Source: an uncultured bacterium (GTDB lineage Bacteria; Bacillota; Clostridia; Christensenellales; HGM11417). Taken from it: a stretch of 64,000 nucleotides of DNA. The stretch covers positions 1 through 64,000 of the forward strand of contig CAJMQN010000001.1 of NCBI GenBank assembly GCA_905215695.1. Reading direction: 5' to 3'. The translations under genes and the position numbers were made by a program. The notes beneath the pieces were generated by a model. The model was not told the origin of the DNA, ran no database searches, and saw only the letters and a list, made by a program, of their open reading frames with translations. Shown in pieces: positions 8,906 through 17,480 of the stretch (the stretch's first letter is position 1; each line of letters starts with the position of its first letter).

Positions 8906-9835
8906 TCAGGGAACGATTTTTCCCGCGGCGGTATAGATGTCGTACCAATGTTCGCGGGAGATGCGGACTTCGGATGCCGCCGCAAGCTCGGCGAGATGTT
9001 CGGGAGAGGTCGTGCCCGCCACCGCCTGCATCTTCGCGGGGTGGCGGAGAAGCCAGGCGACCGCCATGGCGTTGGGCGCAAGTCCGTATTCTTTTCCGAG
9101 CGTTTCGAGCGTATCGTTGAGCGCCCCGTACTTGGGATGGTTCAGGAACGTTCCTTCCCCTGCGAGCGCCATCATGACAGACCACGCCTGAATGGTGATG
9201 CCGTTCAGTCTGCAATAGTCGAGGGTGGAGCCGTCGCGGTCCGCCGCCTCGGGATTGGTGCGGTTGACGTTGAGTCCCGCGTCTATCATGGGGCAGTGCA
9301 CGACGCTCATCTGCAATTGATTGAACAGAATGGGATAGGGCGCGTATTTGCGGAGCAGTGCGAGCTGTCCCGCATTGAAATTGGAAACGCCGAAATAGCG
9401 AACCTTCCCGCTCTCGCGGAGTTCCCGAAACGCCTGCGCGACGGTCATGGGGTCCATGAGCGCGTCAGGTCTGTGCAGAAGGAGCACGTCGAGCGTTTCG
9501 ACGCCGAGCCGCGCAAGGCTTCCCTCGACAGCCTCGAGAATGTGCTTTTTGGAGAAATCGTAGTACGCGGTGTTTTTGCCCCGCACGATGCCGCACTTGG
9601 ACTGAATGAGCATGCGCCCGCGCAGAGAGGGATTCGCCTTGAGAACGCGACCGAAGAGCGTTTCCGCCTCGCCGTTTCCGTAGATGTCGGCGTGGTCGAA
9701 GAAGTTGACCCCCGCGTCCACCGCGGAGCAAACGAGCGTTTCCGCCTCGCGATAGGAGCGCGCCGGAAGACGCATGCAGCCGAGCGCGAGGTTGGAGACG
9801 AGCAAATCGGAATTTTCGATGTGCAGATATTTCAT
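8906..9835 (-). CDS. Aldo/keto reductase
   Basis: 309 residues, a full (beta/alpha)8 NADPH-dependent oxidoreductase. The catalytic tetrad is recognisable as Asp and Tyr in FFDHADIYGNGEAE, Lys in IQSKCG, and His in LLLHRPDALMDP. The sequence belongs to the Tas/YdhF-like branch (MRLPARSYREAE, GSTLDYCRLNGITIQAWS). The physiological substrate cannot be read from sequence. The start at 9835 has GGGAGG in front. It converges with the protease gene and is divergent from rhamnulokinase. Confidence 0.9.
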   Translation of the reverse strand: MKYLHIENSDLLVSNLALGCMRLPARSYREAETLVCSAVDAGVNFFDHADIYGNGEAETLFGRVLKANPSLRGRMLIQSKCGIVRGKNTAYYDFSKKHILEAVEGSLARLGVETLDVLLLHRPDALMDPMTVAQAFRELRESGKVRYFGVSNFNAGQLALLRKYAPYPILFNQLQMSVVHCPMIDAGLNVNRTNPEAADRDGSTLDYCRLNGITIQAWSVMMALAGEGTFLNHPKYGALNDTLETLGKEYGLAPNAMAVAWLLRHPAKMQAVAGTTSPEHLAELAAASEVRISREHWYDIYTAAGKIVP

Positions 9836-9922
9836 GGATACCCTCCCGAAAGGTCTTTTTTCCTATTTTACACGCCGCGGGGCGCTCTGTCAAGAGCGGC
9901 GGACAAAAAGTGTCGATAACGC

Positions 9923-9951
9923 TTGAAAAAAAAGGCAAAAGTTAGTATAAT
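9923..9951 (+). promoter_or_regulatory. Sigma-A promoter for rhaB
   Basis: TTGAAA (9923-9928) and TATAAT (9946-9951) with a 17-base spacer; GGAG ribosome site at 9980-9983. Confidence 0.85.
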
Positions 9952-9989
9952 AGGGACAAAGGCAAAATACGATTCATTAGGAGACGATT

Positions 9990-11465
9990 ATGGAAAAGAG
10001 AGTATTGGCATTCGACTTCGGCGCGTCCTCGGGCAGGGCGATGCTCGGCACGCTCGCGAACGGCAAACTTGAACTTCGCGAGATTCACCGGTTTTCAAAC
10101 GACCCCGTCAGCGTGAACGGCACGCTGTATTGGGACGTCCTGCGCCTGTACTTCGAGATCAAACAGGGCATCAACAAGGCGGTTTTAGAGGGCGGATTCG
10201 ACGCCGTCGGAATCGATACCTGGGGGGTTGACTTCGGGCTGTTGGACGCGAAGGGAAATCTCCTTGCAAACCCCGTTCACTACCGCGACCTGCGCACCGA
10301 GGGCATGATGGAGGCAGTCGATGCCGTCATTCCGCGCAAGGAACTCTATCGCCGCACGGGCACGCAGGCGGTGCGCCTGAATTCCATCTATCAGCTCAAA
10401 GCGCTCGTTGACAAAGAGCCCGACCTGTTAAAGCGCACGGATAAGCTCCTGTTTATGCCCGACCTCTTCGCCTACTTCCTGACGGGGGTCAAGCGCGCGG
10501 AATACACCATCGCCTCGACCACCGGACTTCTGTCCGCCGAAGAGAAGGATTGGGATTTCGAGCTCATCGAAAAACTGGGCATTCCCAAGTCAATCTTCCC
10601 CGAAATCATCGACGCGGGCACGCCCTACGGCATGTTGTCCGCGGAAATCTGCGAGGAACTCGGCGCGAAACCCGTTCCGGTCATCGCGGTGTGCACGCAC
10701 GATACGGGTTCGGCGGTCGCGGCTGTGCCCTCTTTGAAAGAGGATTTCCTGTACGTGTCCTGCGGCACATGGTCTCTCTTCGGCACGGAGTGCGAAAAGC
10801 CCGTCGTGACCGAACAGTCGCAGGGTTTCAACGTGACCAACGAGGGGGGGTACGGCAGGAACGTGCGGCTCCTCAAGAACATCATGGGTCTCTGGCTCAT
10901 TCAGGAGAGCCGCCGCCAGTGGATTCGCGAAGGGAACAACGTGAGCTTTGCGGACATCGAACGCGAGGCGCTCGCGGTAGAGCCCTTCAAATGCTTTGTT
11001 GACCCCGACTACGCGGCGTTCGAGACCCCGGGCAACCTACCGAAGAGAATTGCGGAATACTGCAAAATGACGGGGCAGTACGTGCCCGAGACGCTCGGCG
11101 AAACTGCGCGGTGCATCTATCAGAGTCTCGCGATGAAATACCGCTATGTGTGCGACATCATGAAGAAACTGACGGGCAAGCGCTACGAGACCCTGCACCT
11201 TGTGGGCGGCGGCGGCAAGGACGGTCTGCTCTGTCAGATGGCGGCGAATTCCTGCGACATCGAGGTGCTCGCGGGTCCCACGGAGGCGACCGCGCTCGGC
11301 AACGTGGGCGTGCAGTTCATGGCGCTCGGCGAACTCGACGGACTCAAAGGTCTGCGCAAGGCGCTTTTAAAGGACTTCGAGGGTAAGCGCTACGCGCCGC
11401 AGGGCGCCGCGGAGTGGAACGCCGCTTACGCGGAATTTTTGAAGGTCACGGGTCTGAAAGCATGA
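9990..11465 (+). CDS. rhaB: Rhamnulokinase
   Basis: 491 residues, FGGY carbohydrate kinase. It opens LAFDFGASSGRAMLG, the phosphate-binding signature, and has DTWGVDFGLLD, HYRDLRTEGMME and the second nucleotide motif LHLVGGGGKDGLLCQ, all closer to rhamnulokinase than to glycerol or xylulose kinases. It phosphorylates L-rhamnulose to L-rhamnulose-1-phosphate. No isomerase or aldolase gene is beside it, so either the remaining rhamnose genes lie elsewhere or the substrate is a related ketose. It is followed with a four-base overlap by a Dabb protein. Confidence 0.9.
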   Translation: MEKRVLAFDFGASSGRAMLGTLANGKLELREIHRFSNDPVSVNGTLYWDVLRLYFEIKQGINKAVLEGGFDAVGIDTWGVDFGLLDAKGNLLANPVHYRDLRTEGMMEAVDAVIPRKELYRRTGTQAVRLNSIYQLKALVDKEPDLLKRTDKLLFMPDLFAYFLTGVKRAEYTIASTTGLLSAEEKDWDFELIEKLGIPKSIFPEIIDAGTPYGMLSAEICEELGAKPVPVIAVCTHDTGSAVAAVPSLKEDFLYVSCGTWSLFGTECEKPVVTEQSQGFNVTNEGGYGRNVRLLKNIMGLWLIQESRRQWIREGNNVSFADIEREALAVEPFKCFVDPDYAAFETPGNLPKRIAEYCKMTGQYVPETLGETARCIYQSLAMKYRYVCDIMKKLTGKRYETLHLVGGGGKDGLLCQMAANSCDIEVLAGPTEATALGNVGVQFMALGELDGLKGLRKALLKDFEGKRYAPQGAAEWNAAYAEFLKVTGLKA

Positions 11466-11752
11466 TTCGTCATATCGTCATGTGGAAACTCCGCCCGGAG
11501 AACGCACGGGAGAACGCGCAGGAAATCAAACGCCGTCTCGAATCGCTCTCCGGCGCAGTGCCCGAACTCCTCTCCTGCGAGGTCGGAATCAACGGGGGCG
11601 GAGACAGAAACGCCTTCGACCTCGTTCTGACCGCGGATTTCGCGGACTTTGACGCGCTCGAGCGGTATCGCGTGCATCCCGAGCACCGCAAGGTCGCGGA
11701 GTTCGTTCGCGCGGTAGCAGTCGGACGCTCCGCGGTGGACTATACGGTTTAA
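11462..11752 (+). CDS. Dabb (dimeric alpha/beta barrel) domain protein
   Basis: 96 residues starting MIRHIVMWKLRP, the diagnostic opening of stress-responsive Dabb domain proteins, with the conserved YRVHPEHRKVAEFV. Such proteins form ferredoxin-like dimers; some members bind or process small ligands. It overlaps the rhaB stop by ATGA, so translational coupling to the kinase is likely and a role in the same sugar pathway is possible but unproven. Confidence 0.85.
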   Translation: MIRHIVMWKLRPENARENAQEIKRRLESLSGAVPELLSCEVGINGGGDRNAFDLVLTADFADFDALERYRVHPEHRKVAEFVRAVAVGRSAVDYTV

Positions 11753-11810
11753 AGGAATAAAAGCCCGCACTCTTGCACAAAATTCCTAAAAAGTACCGGG
11801 AGGTTTTTTT

Positions 11811-12401
11811 ATGAATTTTATGCAGTCTAAGACCAGGGAGAACCTGGCGAAAGCGTACGCGGGTGAGAGTCAGGCGCGGGGGAGGTACGAATTCCTCGCG
11901 GAAAAACTCCGTGAAAACGGATGGTACGAGATTTCGAAGATCGTATTGTCCCTTGTGGGCAACGAGCTCGCGCACTCCAAGGTCTTCTTTGACCTCATCA
12001 CTTCGCGCTCGGAGGGCGTGGTGGAGAACATCGACATACAGGCGGGCTATCCCTTCAAGGTCGGGGACGTGGTGGAGACCATCAATTTTGCCGTGCAGGA
12101 CGAGGCTTCGGAGTATGATAAAATCTATTCTTCCTTTGCCGACACTGCGGAACAGGAAGGGTTTTCGGACATCGCGCGCATCTTCCGTCAGATTGCGGAG
12201 ATCGAGCGCCACCATGCCAACGTTTTGGGCGAGCTTGCGATGAAGATGGAGACCGACCGCATCTATTCTTCGGAACAGCCGCGAATCTTTAAGTGTGCGA
12301 ACTGCGGGCACGAAATCGAGGGGACGGAGGCGTGGAAGGTCTGCCCGGTGTGCAAACACCCGCAGGGCTTTGTGGAAGTGGAACTGGACAACCGCTGGTA
12401 A
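11811..12401 (+). CDS. rbr: Rubrerythrin
   Basis: 196 residues. The N-terminal ferritin-like four-helix domain carries di-iron ligand motifs (AGESQARGRYEF, LVGNELAHSKVF, IAEIERHHANV), and the C-terminal rubredoxin-like domain has two CxxC pairs (CANCGHEIEG and CPVCKHPQG). It reduces hydrogen peroxide with electrons from rubredoxin or ferredoxin in anaerobes. GGGAGG precedes the ATG. It stands alone with its own terminator, consistent with independent oxidative-stress induction. Confidence 0.96.
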   Translation: MNFMQSKTRENLAKAYAGESQARGRYEFLAEKLRENGWYEISKIVLSLVGNELAHSKVFFDLITSRSEGVVENIDIQAGYPFKVGDVVETINFAVQDEASEYDKIYSSFADTAEQEGFSDIARIFRQIAEIERHHANVLGELAMKMETDRIYSSEQPRIFKCANCGHEIEGTEAWKVCPVCKHPQGFVEVELDNRW

Positions 12402-12407
12402 GCACTG

Positions 12408-12444
12408 CGCCCGGAGCGGAAGACCCGCCCGGGCGTATTTTTTT
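12408..12444 (+). terminator. Rho-independent terminator after rubrerythrin
   Basis: A seven-base-pair GC stem (12408-12414 with 12429-12435) followed by seven Ts (12438-12444). Confidence 0.8.
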
Positions 12445-12507
12445 GAAAAAGCGCGTTTTTTTCGGGCATACGGGCGCGCGAAATCGGGTCAAACGACCGC
12501 TATTTTA

Positions 12508-12536
12508 TTGACGGCGGGACGGCAGTGTGTTACACT
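12508..12536 (+). promoter_or_regulatory. Sigma-A promoter for the flippase-PHP gene
   Basis: TTGACG (12508-12513) and TACACT (12531-12536) with 17 bases between; AAAGGAG at 12544-12550 precedes the ATG at 12558. Confidence 0.75.
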
Positions 12537-12557
12537 ACTCGGGAAAGGAGTACTTAA

Positions 12558-15092
12558 ATGCGCAAAAAAAAGAAGGAGCAGGAGAACGAGATTTTCGAGT
12601 TCATCACCCTGCCGCCTGCCGACAATTCCAAAATAGAACGGGCGCAGAAGGGCATTCCGCAGTACAGCGAGTCCGAGCTCTATGAGGACCTCGAGGAGAA
12701 GATGGAAAACCTCAAGCCCAAGGGCAAGAAGGGGAGACGGAAAAAGATTTTTCAGGTCCTCTTTTTGGTCGTCGTCTGCGTTTTGAGCGTCGTGCTCCTC
12801 ATGGGGCTCGGGGACCTCTCGGGAGCGGAAACGGTCACGATCGGCGTGCTGTTCCGAAACGCGCGGATCCGCTATTTTCTCATTTCCATCGGATTGACGC
12901 TTTTGGCGCTCTTCTGCGAAGCCTTCCTGTTCTCCTTCCTGTGCCGAATCACGACGGGCAGGTTTCGACCCTTTATCAGTTTCAAGACCGCGGTGCTCGG
13001 CAAATACTACGACGACATCACCCCGCTCGGCGCGGGCGGTCAGCCCTTTCAGATGGTGTACCTCGCCAAAAACGACGTGCCCATCGGCGTTGCGACAAGT
13101 CTGCCCCTCGTCAAATACTTCACTTGGATTCTCGTCAACATTCCCATCTGCGCGGTTCTGCTCATCGTCAACGCGGGCGCGCTCTCGGGGATAGATCCCG
13201 CCATGGCGACGACAGTGCGCGTGGCGTCCTGGATCGGCATCGCGCTCAATGCCTGCGTTCCCCTGTTCATCGTGACCTTCACCTTTCTCCCGAAGCTCGG
13301 AGAAAAACTCGTGGGCGGGGTCTTAAAGCTCGGCGTCAAGATGAAACTCGTGCGAAACTACGACAAGATGTATGAAAAGGCGACCAAGACCGTTGTGGAC
13401 TTCCGTTCCTCCATGCGCTACGTCTCCAAGAATCCGCTGTATATTCTCGTCTGCGCGTTCCTCATGCTCTGCATTCTCGCCCTGAACTATTCGATTCCGT
13501 ACTTTGTGGTGCTCTCCTTTTCGGAAATCGAGCCTTCCACGGGGCTGTGGTACAACATTGTGACGCTGAACGTGTTTTCGATGTTCGCCTCCTCCTTTAT
13601 TCCGACGCCGGGCGGCGCGGGCGCGATCGAGGGCACTTCTTACATCATCTTTGCGGGACTTCCGGGCATCAACGGCGGGCATCTCTTCTGGATCGTGCTC
13701 ATCTGGCGTTTTCTCACATTCTATTTCAATATCATTCTCGGACTTTGCGTCGTCGCCTACGATTTTGTCAAGAACTCCATTCGGGACAAGATTATCAACC
13801 GCAAACATCTCTCCAAGCTCCGCGAAAAGCTCCTGCCAAAGCTCGTAAGCCCTGACGCAGAGGAACGCCTCGCGAGCGTGACGATGCTCCGCTCGACGGA
13901 CAAAGAGGACAGGTTTTTCGCGCCCAAGGCGCGGGAGCGCGACCAAAAGCTTATCTTAAAGACCTTTTATTCCTCCGCGAGCTTTACGCCTTCGGAGATT
14001 GCCTACGCCTGCTACGCGGCGGGAAACAAAATCGCGGGAATCGCAGACCTCGACACGCTCTCGGGCGCGCGGGAATTCAGCGACGCCTGCGAGGCGCTCG
14101 GCATGGGCGCGCTCGTGGGCGTGGAGGTCTCCTGCTATTTGAGCCGTTCCCAAAAGCAGAACCTGCGCCTGAACAACCTCTATCAGGACGGCGTATTGAA
14201 CCTTGTTCTGACGGGGATTCCGAGGAACAGGATTGACCGCGTGAATCAGTGGCTGTCCCGCTATCGGGAGCGCCGCAGCAACCGCAACCGCCGCATGGTG
14301 GACGCACTGAACGAGCGGGTGGAGAAGATCGGCATACACGTGGAGTACTCGAGCGTGCTCGCGGCGAGCAAGGCGGAAGAAGGGGGCACGGTGACGGAGT
14401 GGCAGATCCTCGTGGCGTTTGCAAACGCCCTCGTGGACCGGTACAGCCGGGGCGCGCAGCTCATCGACGCCCTCGTCAAAAAACTCGGCATTCCCCTCCC
14501 CGAAAAGACCAAAAAGAACCTCTCCGACGTCGTGGGAAACAAGAACTATACGAGCGACCTCGCCTCCGCGCTGCGAAGCGAAATCATGCTCTTCTACGTG
14601 GACGCGGACGAAGATCTGTGCAGTATTTTGGAGCTCATGCGCATTGCGAACGAAGTGGGCGGGCTCGTGGTCTATCCGTACATGGGGGACATCGAGCAGA
14701 TGGTGTTCGGCGAACTCCGCGTGCAGAAGTATGAGGACGCCTTCCTCTTTGAACTCCTCTCCGAGCTTGCGAAGATCGGGGTCAAGGGCGTGACATACTG
14801 CAAGAGCAGGCACACGCCCGAACAGATTGCAAGGATTCACGAATTTGCGGACAAACTCGGACTCATGGAGCTGTCTGGGGAGACGATTTTCAACAACCGG
14901 CAGGACTACGAGCTCGAGGAACTCGACCCCGAGACGGACGGCAGGGCAATCCGCAACGCCTATGCGATTTTGGGCAGTCAGATTTCCGCGGAGCGGGACA
15001 AAAACGCCGCCCTGCTCTCCCTCGAGACCGCGGACAAATTCCCCGAATGGGAAAAACGGGTGGCGTACTTTGCCTCTCTCGCGGGCAAATAG
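12558..15092 (+). CDS. YbhN/LPG-synthase-TM type flippase fused to a degenerate PHP-like domain
   Basis: 844 residues. After a charged N-terminal 55 residues there is a polytopic membrane domain (about residues 58-410, eight or so helices) of the lysylphosphatidylglycerol-synthase TM/YbhN family, with the family's DxxxPLGAGGQPFQ-like and PTPGGAGAIEG motifs. From about residue 465 a soluble domain follows the layout of PHP phosphoesterases: ASFTPSEIAYACYAAGNKIAGIADLDTLSG, then GVEVS. The metal-binding HxH at the start and the His of the TDH motif are absent (ADLDT), so phosphoesterase activity is doubtful. Likely a lipid or glycolipid translocase with a regulatory cytoplasmic domain. Confidence 0.85.
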   Translation: MRKKKKEQENEIFEFITLPPADNSKIERAQKGIPQYSESELYEDLEEKMENLKPKGKKGRRKKIFQVLFLVVVCVLSVVLLMGLGDLSGAETVTIGVLFRNARIRYFLISIGLTLLALFCEAFLFSFLCRITTGRFRPFISFKTAVLGKYYDDITPLGAGGQPFQMVYLAKNDVPIGVATSLPLVKYFTWILVNIPICAVLLIVNAGALSGIDPAMATTVRVASWIGIALNACVPLFIVTFTFLPKLGEKLVGGVLKLGVKMKLVRNYDKMYEKATKTVVDFRSSMRYVSKNPLYILVCAFLMLCILALNYSIPYFVVLSFSEIEPSTGLWYNIVTLNVFSMFASSFIPTPGGAGAIEGTSYIIFAGLPGINGGHLFWIVLIWRFLTFYFNIILGLCVVAYDFVKNSIRDKIINRKHLSKLREKLLPKLVSPDAEERLASVTMLRSTDKEDRFFAPKARERDQKLILKTFYSSASFTPSEIAYACYAAGNKIAGIADLDTLSGAREFSDACEALGMGALVGVEVSCYLSRSQKQNLRLNNLYQDGVLNLVLTGIPRNRIDRVNQWLSRYRERRSNRNRRMVDALNERVEKIGIHVEYSSVLAASKAEEGGTVTEWQILVAFANALVDRYSRGAQLIDALVKKLGIPLPEKTKKNLSDVVGNKNYTSDLASALRSEIMLFYVDADEDLCSILELMRIANEVGGLVVYPYMGDIEQMVFGELRVQKYEDAFLFELLSELAKIGVKGVTYCKSRHTPEQIARIHEFADKLGLMELSGETIFNNRQDYELEELDPETDGRAIRNAYAILGSQISAERDKNAALLSLETADKFPEWEKRVAYFASLAGK

Positions 15093-15153
15093 GAAATCTC
15101 TTGGCGGAAACTCTTTGTTCCTTTCGACAAATTTCCAACAAATTTCCGCGATT

Positions 15154-15325
15154 TTGTCAAAACCTTCTGTACTGCAATGTGGTATCATAGAATCTGTTGA
15201 ATCGCACGGGCAGCGGCGCATCGCCGCGCGCGGAGCAGCCGGAGCGGCGGGAAGGTTTCCTTGCCGCGGGGGTACCGGAAGAGCGTCCGCCCCGTGGGAT
15301 TCTTATTCTTTCGAGGGAACCGCAC
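15154..15325 (+). promoter_or_regulatory. Probable extended -10 promoter and structured leader of the 15326 gene
   Basis: TATCAT (15183-15188) preceded by TG gives an extended -10; the nearest -35 match (TTGTCA, 15154-15159) is too far at 23 bases. The leader is GC-rich and includes a hairpin around 15241-15268. The reading frame of the next gene is open back to a TTG at 15197, but GAGGG before the ATG at 15326 and the protein alignment favour the later start. Confidence 0.35.
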
Positions 15326-16609
15326 ATGAATCTGTATGAACTGAAAACCGAGGATTTCGCGGGGCTGACCTACGCCTGTTCCTGCGGGGAGACGCATCGG
15401 GTGGAGACCCGCCGGATTCTCTGCGGGAAGGGCGCACTCGACCGCCTTGTCGCGACGGTGGAGGAGACGGGCGCAAACAGTATCCTGTTCGTGTCCGCGC
15501 GGGACGTCTATGACAAGTACGGCAGAAGCGTCGAACTTCTCCTGCGCAAATCCTACCGTCTAAACGTGCATGTCTTTCCCTCGGGCTTTGTTCCGACTCT
15601 TCTGCGCGTGGCGGAACTCTCCAAATATCCCGCGGCGGACGCGGTGGTGTGTTTCGGGAGCGGAAGCGTAGCGGACGTCTCCAAATATTATTGTTCGATC
15701 AAGGGCGCGCCCCTTGTGGCGGTGCTGACCGCGCCCTGTGCAGACCTTTCGGGTTACTGCAACCTCATGCTCAACGGCAAGACCGAGCGCCTGCTCGCCT
15801 CCGCGCCCTACGCGGTGGTAGCGGACGCGGAACTCGTGGGCACCGCTCCGCCGGCAATGATTGCCTCCGCCTTCGGGTGGATTGCGGGCACCGCGCTCGC
15901 GCTGTTCGAGTGGAAGTTCGCCTACCTCATCGGCAGGGAACCCTACTGCGCGGAGCTTGCGAAATTCTCCGAGCACCTGATTCGCTGCGCGGCGGACGCG
16001 GGGGAGAAGGTGAACGAGGGCAGCCGGGACGCGCTCATGGAGCTGACCGAATGTCTCTTAAAGCACGCGGCATGCACCCAGCTTTTGGGCAAGAACCGTC
16101 TTGCGGAGAGCTCCGCGACGCTGACCGCGGCAATTCTTCAGGCGATGAAAGAGCCGGTCGGCGCGGGAAGTCTCTTGGGCGAGCGCGTTCTTTTGTGCGC
16201 AAACCGGCTGATACGGCTGTTCGAGGCAGCGCTCTCCGAGGACGTAAAGCTCCCCATTCTGCCCACGGACAAAGCGCGCCGCGCCTCCCTTCTCGCGAAA
16301 TACTGCGGAACGGACGCGGCGGAGACCCTTCAAAGACTCTACGACCAACCCAAAATCAATATGGAACTCGCGCAGTACAAGATTCGCGAGTATCGGCGGG
16401 AGCTTTTGGGCGAACTTCGGGAATTGGAACGGCTGTTTTCCCGAATCAACCGCATATTCAAGCGCATGTACCCGGACGGTGGCTTTTGGCTGCGCAGTCT
16501 GAAACTCCCCAATCTCCGCACGGCGGCGTATCTCGCGCCCGACCTGTCGGACACCTTCACGGTGCTGACCCTTTTGCGGGACGAGGGACTTTTGGAGTAC
16601 GTCGGATAA
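15326..16609 (+). CDS. Glycerol-1-phosphate dehydrogenase-like (AraM/iron-containing ADH family)
   Basis: 427 residues. The region AADAVVCFGSGSVADVSKYYC matches the NAD-binding GGGS-type motif of the iron/zinc dehydrogenase family that includes EgsA/AraM, and AVLTAPCADLSGYCNLM matches its substrate region (P-T-A-x-x-D-G in the family, here with some changes). By family it reduces dihydroxyacetone phosphate to sn-glycerol-1-phosphate. The C-terminal 150 residues are longer than in archaeal enzymes, as in AraM proteins. A HAD-IIA phosphatase follows 20 bases downstream, as araL neighbours araM in Bacillus. Confidence 0.75.
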   Translation: MNLYELKTEDFAGLTYACSCGETHRVETRRILCGKGALDRLVATVEETGANSILFVSARDVYDKYGRSVELLLRKSYRLNVHVFPSGFVPTLLRVAELSKYPAADAVVCFGSGSVADVSKYYCSIKGAPLVAVLTAPCADLSGYCNLMLNGKTERLLASAPYAVVADAELVGTAPPAMIASAFGWIAGTALALFEWKFAYLIGREPYCAELAKFSEHLIRCAADAGEKVNEGSRDALMELTECLLKHAACTQLLGKNRLAESSATLTAAILQAMKEPVGAGSLLGERVLLCANRLIRLFEAALSEDVKLPILPTDKARRASLLAKYCGTDAAETLQRLYDQPKINMELAQYKIREYRRELLGELRELERLFSRINRIFKRMYPDGGFWLRSLKLPNLRTAAYLAPDLSDTFTVLTLLRDEGLLEYVG

Positions 16610-16629
16610 AAAAGGAAGGACGGTTACCA

Positions 16630-17394
16630 ATGACGAGAAATTTTGAGGCTGTCGTGTTTGACATGGACGGAACACTCTACACCGGCGAAAGCGTGATACC
16701 GGGTGCGAGGGAGCTCTTGGCGGCGCTGACGGCGCGGGGCACCCGCGTCTGCTACTTTACCAACAATTCCTCCCGGTGCGGCGCGGACTACGCGAGACGG
16801 CTCGCGGGTTTCGGATTTCCCGCCGCGCCCGAGAGTATTGTGACCTCGGGGGACGTGGCGCTCGACTATGTATTGACCCGCTATCCGGGACGCAGGGTGC
16901 TTGTGTTCGGCACGCCCTCCCTTCGCGGCTGTTTTTCGGAGGCGGCGGAGCTGGACGACGAACGTCCCGAGGTCGCGGTCATGGGTTTTCACAACGAGAT
17001 GACCTATCCCGAGCTCGTGCGCCTGTGCAACGCCCTGCGCACGGGAATTCCGTACATCGCCACGCACCCGGACAAAAACTGCCCCGCCGAGCCCTACCCG
17101 GTGCCGGACGCGGGGAGTTTTGCGGCGCTTGTGGAGTCCGCGACGGGAAGAGTGCCGGACGCCGTGTGCGGAAAGCCCTCGGCGACGGCGGGCGCGTACC
17201 TCTGCCGAAGACTAAACCTCTCTTCGGACAAAATAGCCTTCGTGGGGGACAGGTACTCGACGGACATCCTGCTCGCCAAGCACAGCGGATTTTATTCGGT
17301 GCACGTGCAGACGGGCGCGCGGGAAGACCCCGAGACAGAAGGTCCGGCTGACCTCGTGCTCCCGTCGGTGGCAAATCTCTTGGATTACCTGTAA
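16630..17394 (+). CDS. HAD-IIA family phosphatase (AraL/NagD-like)
   Basis: 254 residues. HAD motif I is FDMDGTLY with Asp11 and Asp13, motif II TNNSSR, Lys in CGKPSATAG and motif IV GDRYSTDILLAKHSG, with the C2a cap of NagD/AraL/p-nitrophenyl phosphatase enzymes. These hydrolyse small phosphates such as sugar or glycerol phosphates. Its position just after a glycerol-1-phosphate dehydrogenase suggests it acts on a product or side-product of that enzyme; that is inference from neighbourhood. A strong terminator closes the operon. Confidence 0.9.
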   Translation: MTRNFEAVVFDMDGTLYTGESVIPGARELLAALTARGTRVCYFTNNSSRCGADYARRLAGFGFPAAPESIVTSGDVALDYVLTRYPGRRVLVFGTPSLRGCFSEAAELDDERPEVAVMGFHNEMTYPELVRLCNALRTGIPYIATHPDKNCPAEPYPVPDAGSFAALVESATGRVPDAVCGKPSATAGAYLCRRLNLSSDKIAFVGDRYSTDILLAKHSGFYSVHVQTGAREDPETEGPADLVLPSVANLLDYL

Positions 17395-17404
17395 TTTTTG
17401 GGCG

Positions 17405-17443
17405 AATGCCGCGGATTTTTTGAGAAATCCGCGGCATTTTTTT
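17405..17443 (+). terminator. Strong rho-independent terminator
   Basis: A perfect 14-base-pair stem (17405-17418 with 17425-17438) with a six-base loop and a T run through 17443. Confidence 0.95.
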
Positions 17444-17462
17444 CGACTTGCGCGCGCGAGTA

Positions 17463-17471
17463 TGATATAAT
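17463..17471 (+). promoter_or_regulatory. Extended -10 promoter giving a near-leaderless ABC-F mRNA
   Basis: TG-A-TATAAT (17463-17471) is a full extended -10 box. Initiation about seven bases later falls within three bases of the ATG at 17481, and no Shine-Dalgarno sequence lies between. A -35 candidate (TTCGAC, 17442-17447) is poor, as usual for extended -10 promoters. Confidence 0.7.
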
Positions 17472-17480
17472 GAAAACATT

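Noticed and set aside
15197..15325. 43-residue N-terminal extension of the 15326 gene from a TTG
   Set aside because: The extension is Arg/Pro/Gly-rich, has no ribosome site, and the ATG at 15326 starts exactly where the family sequence begins.
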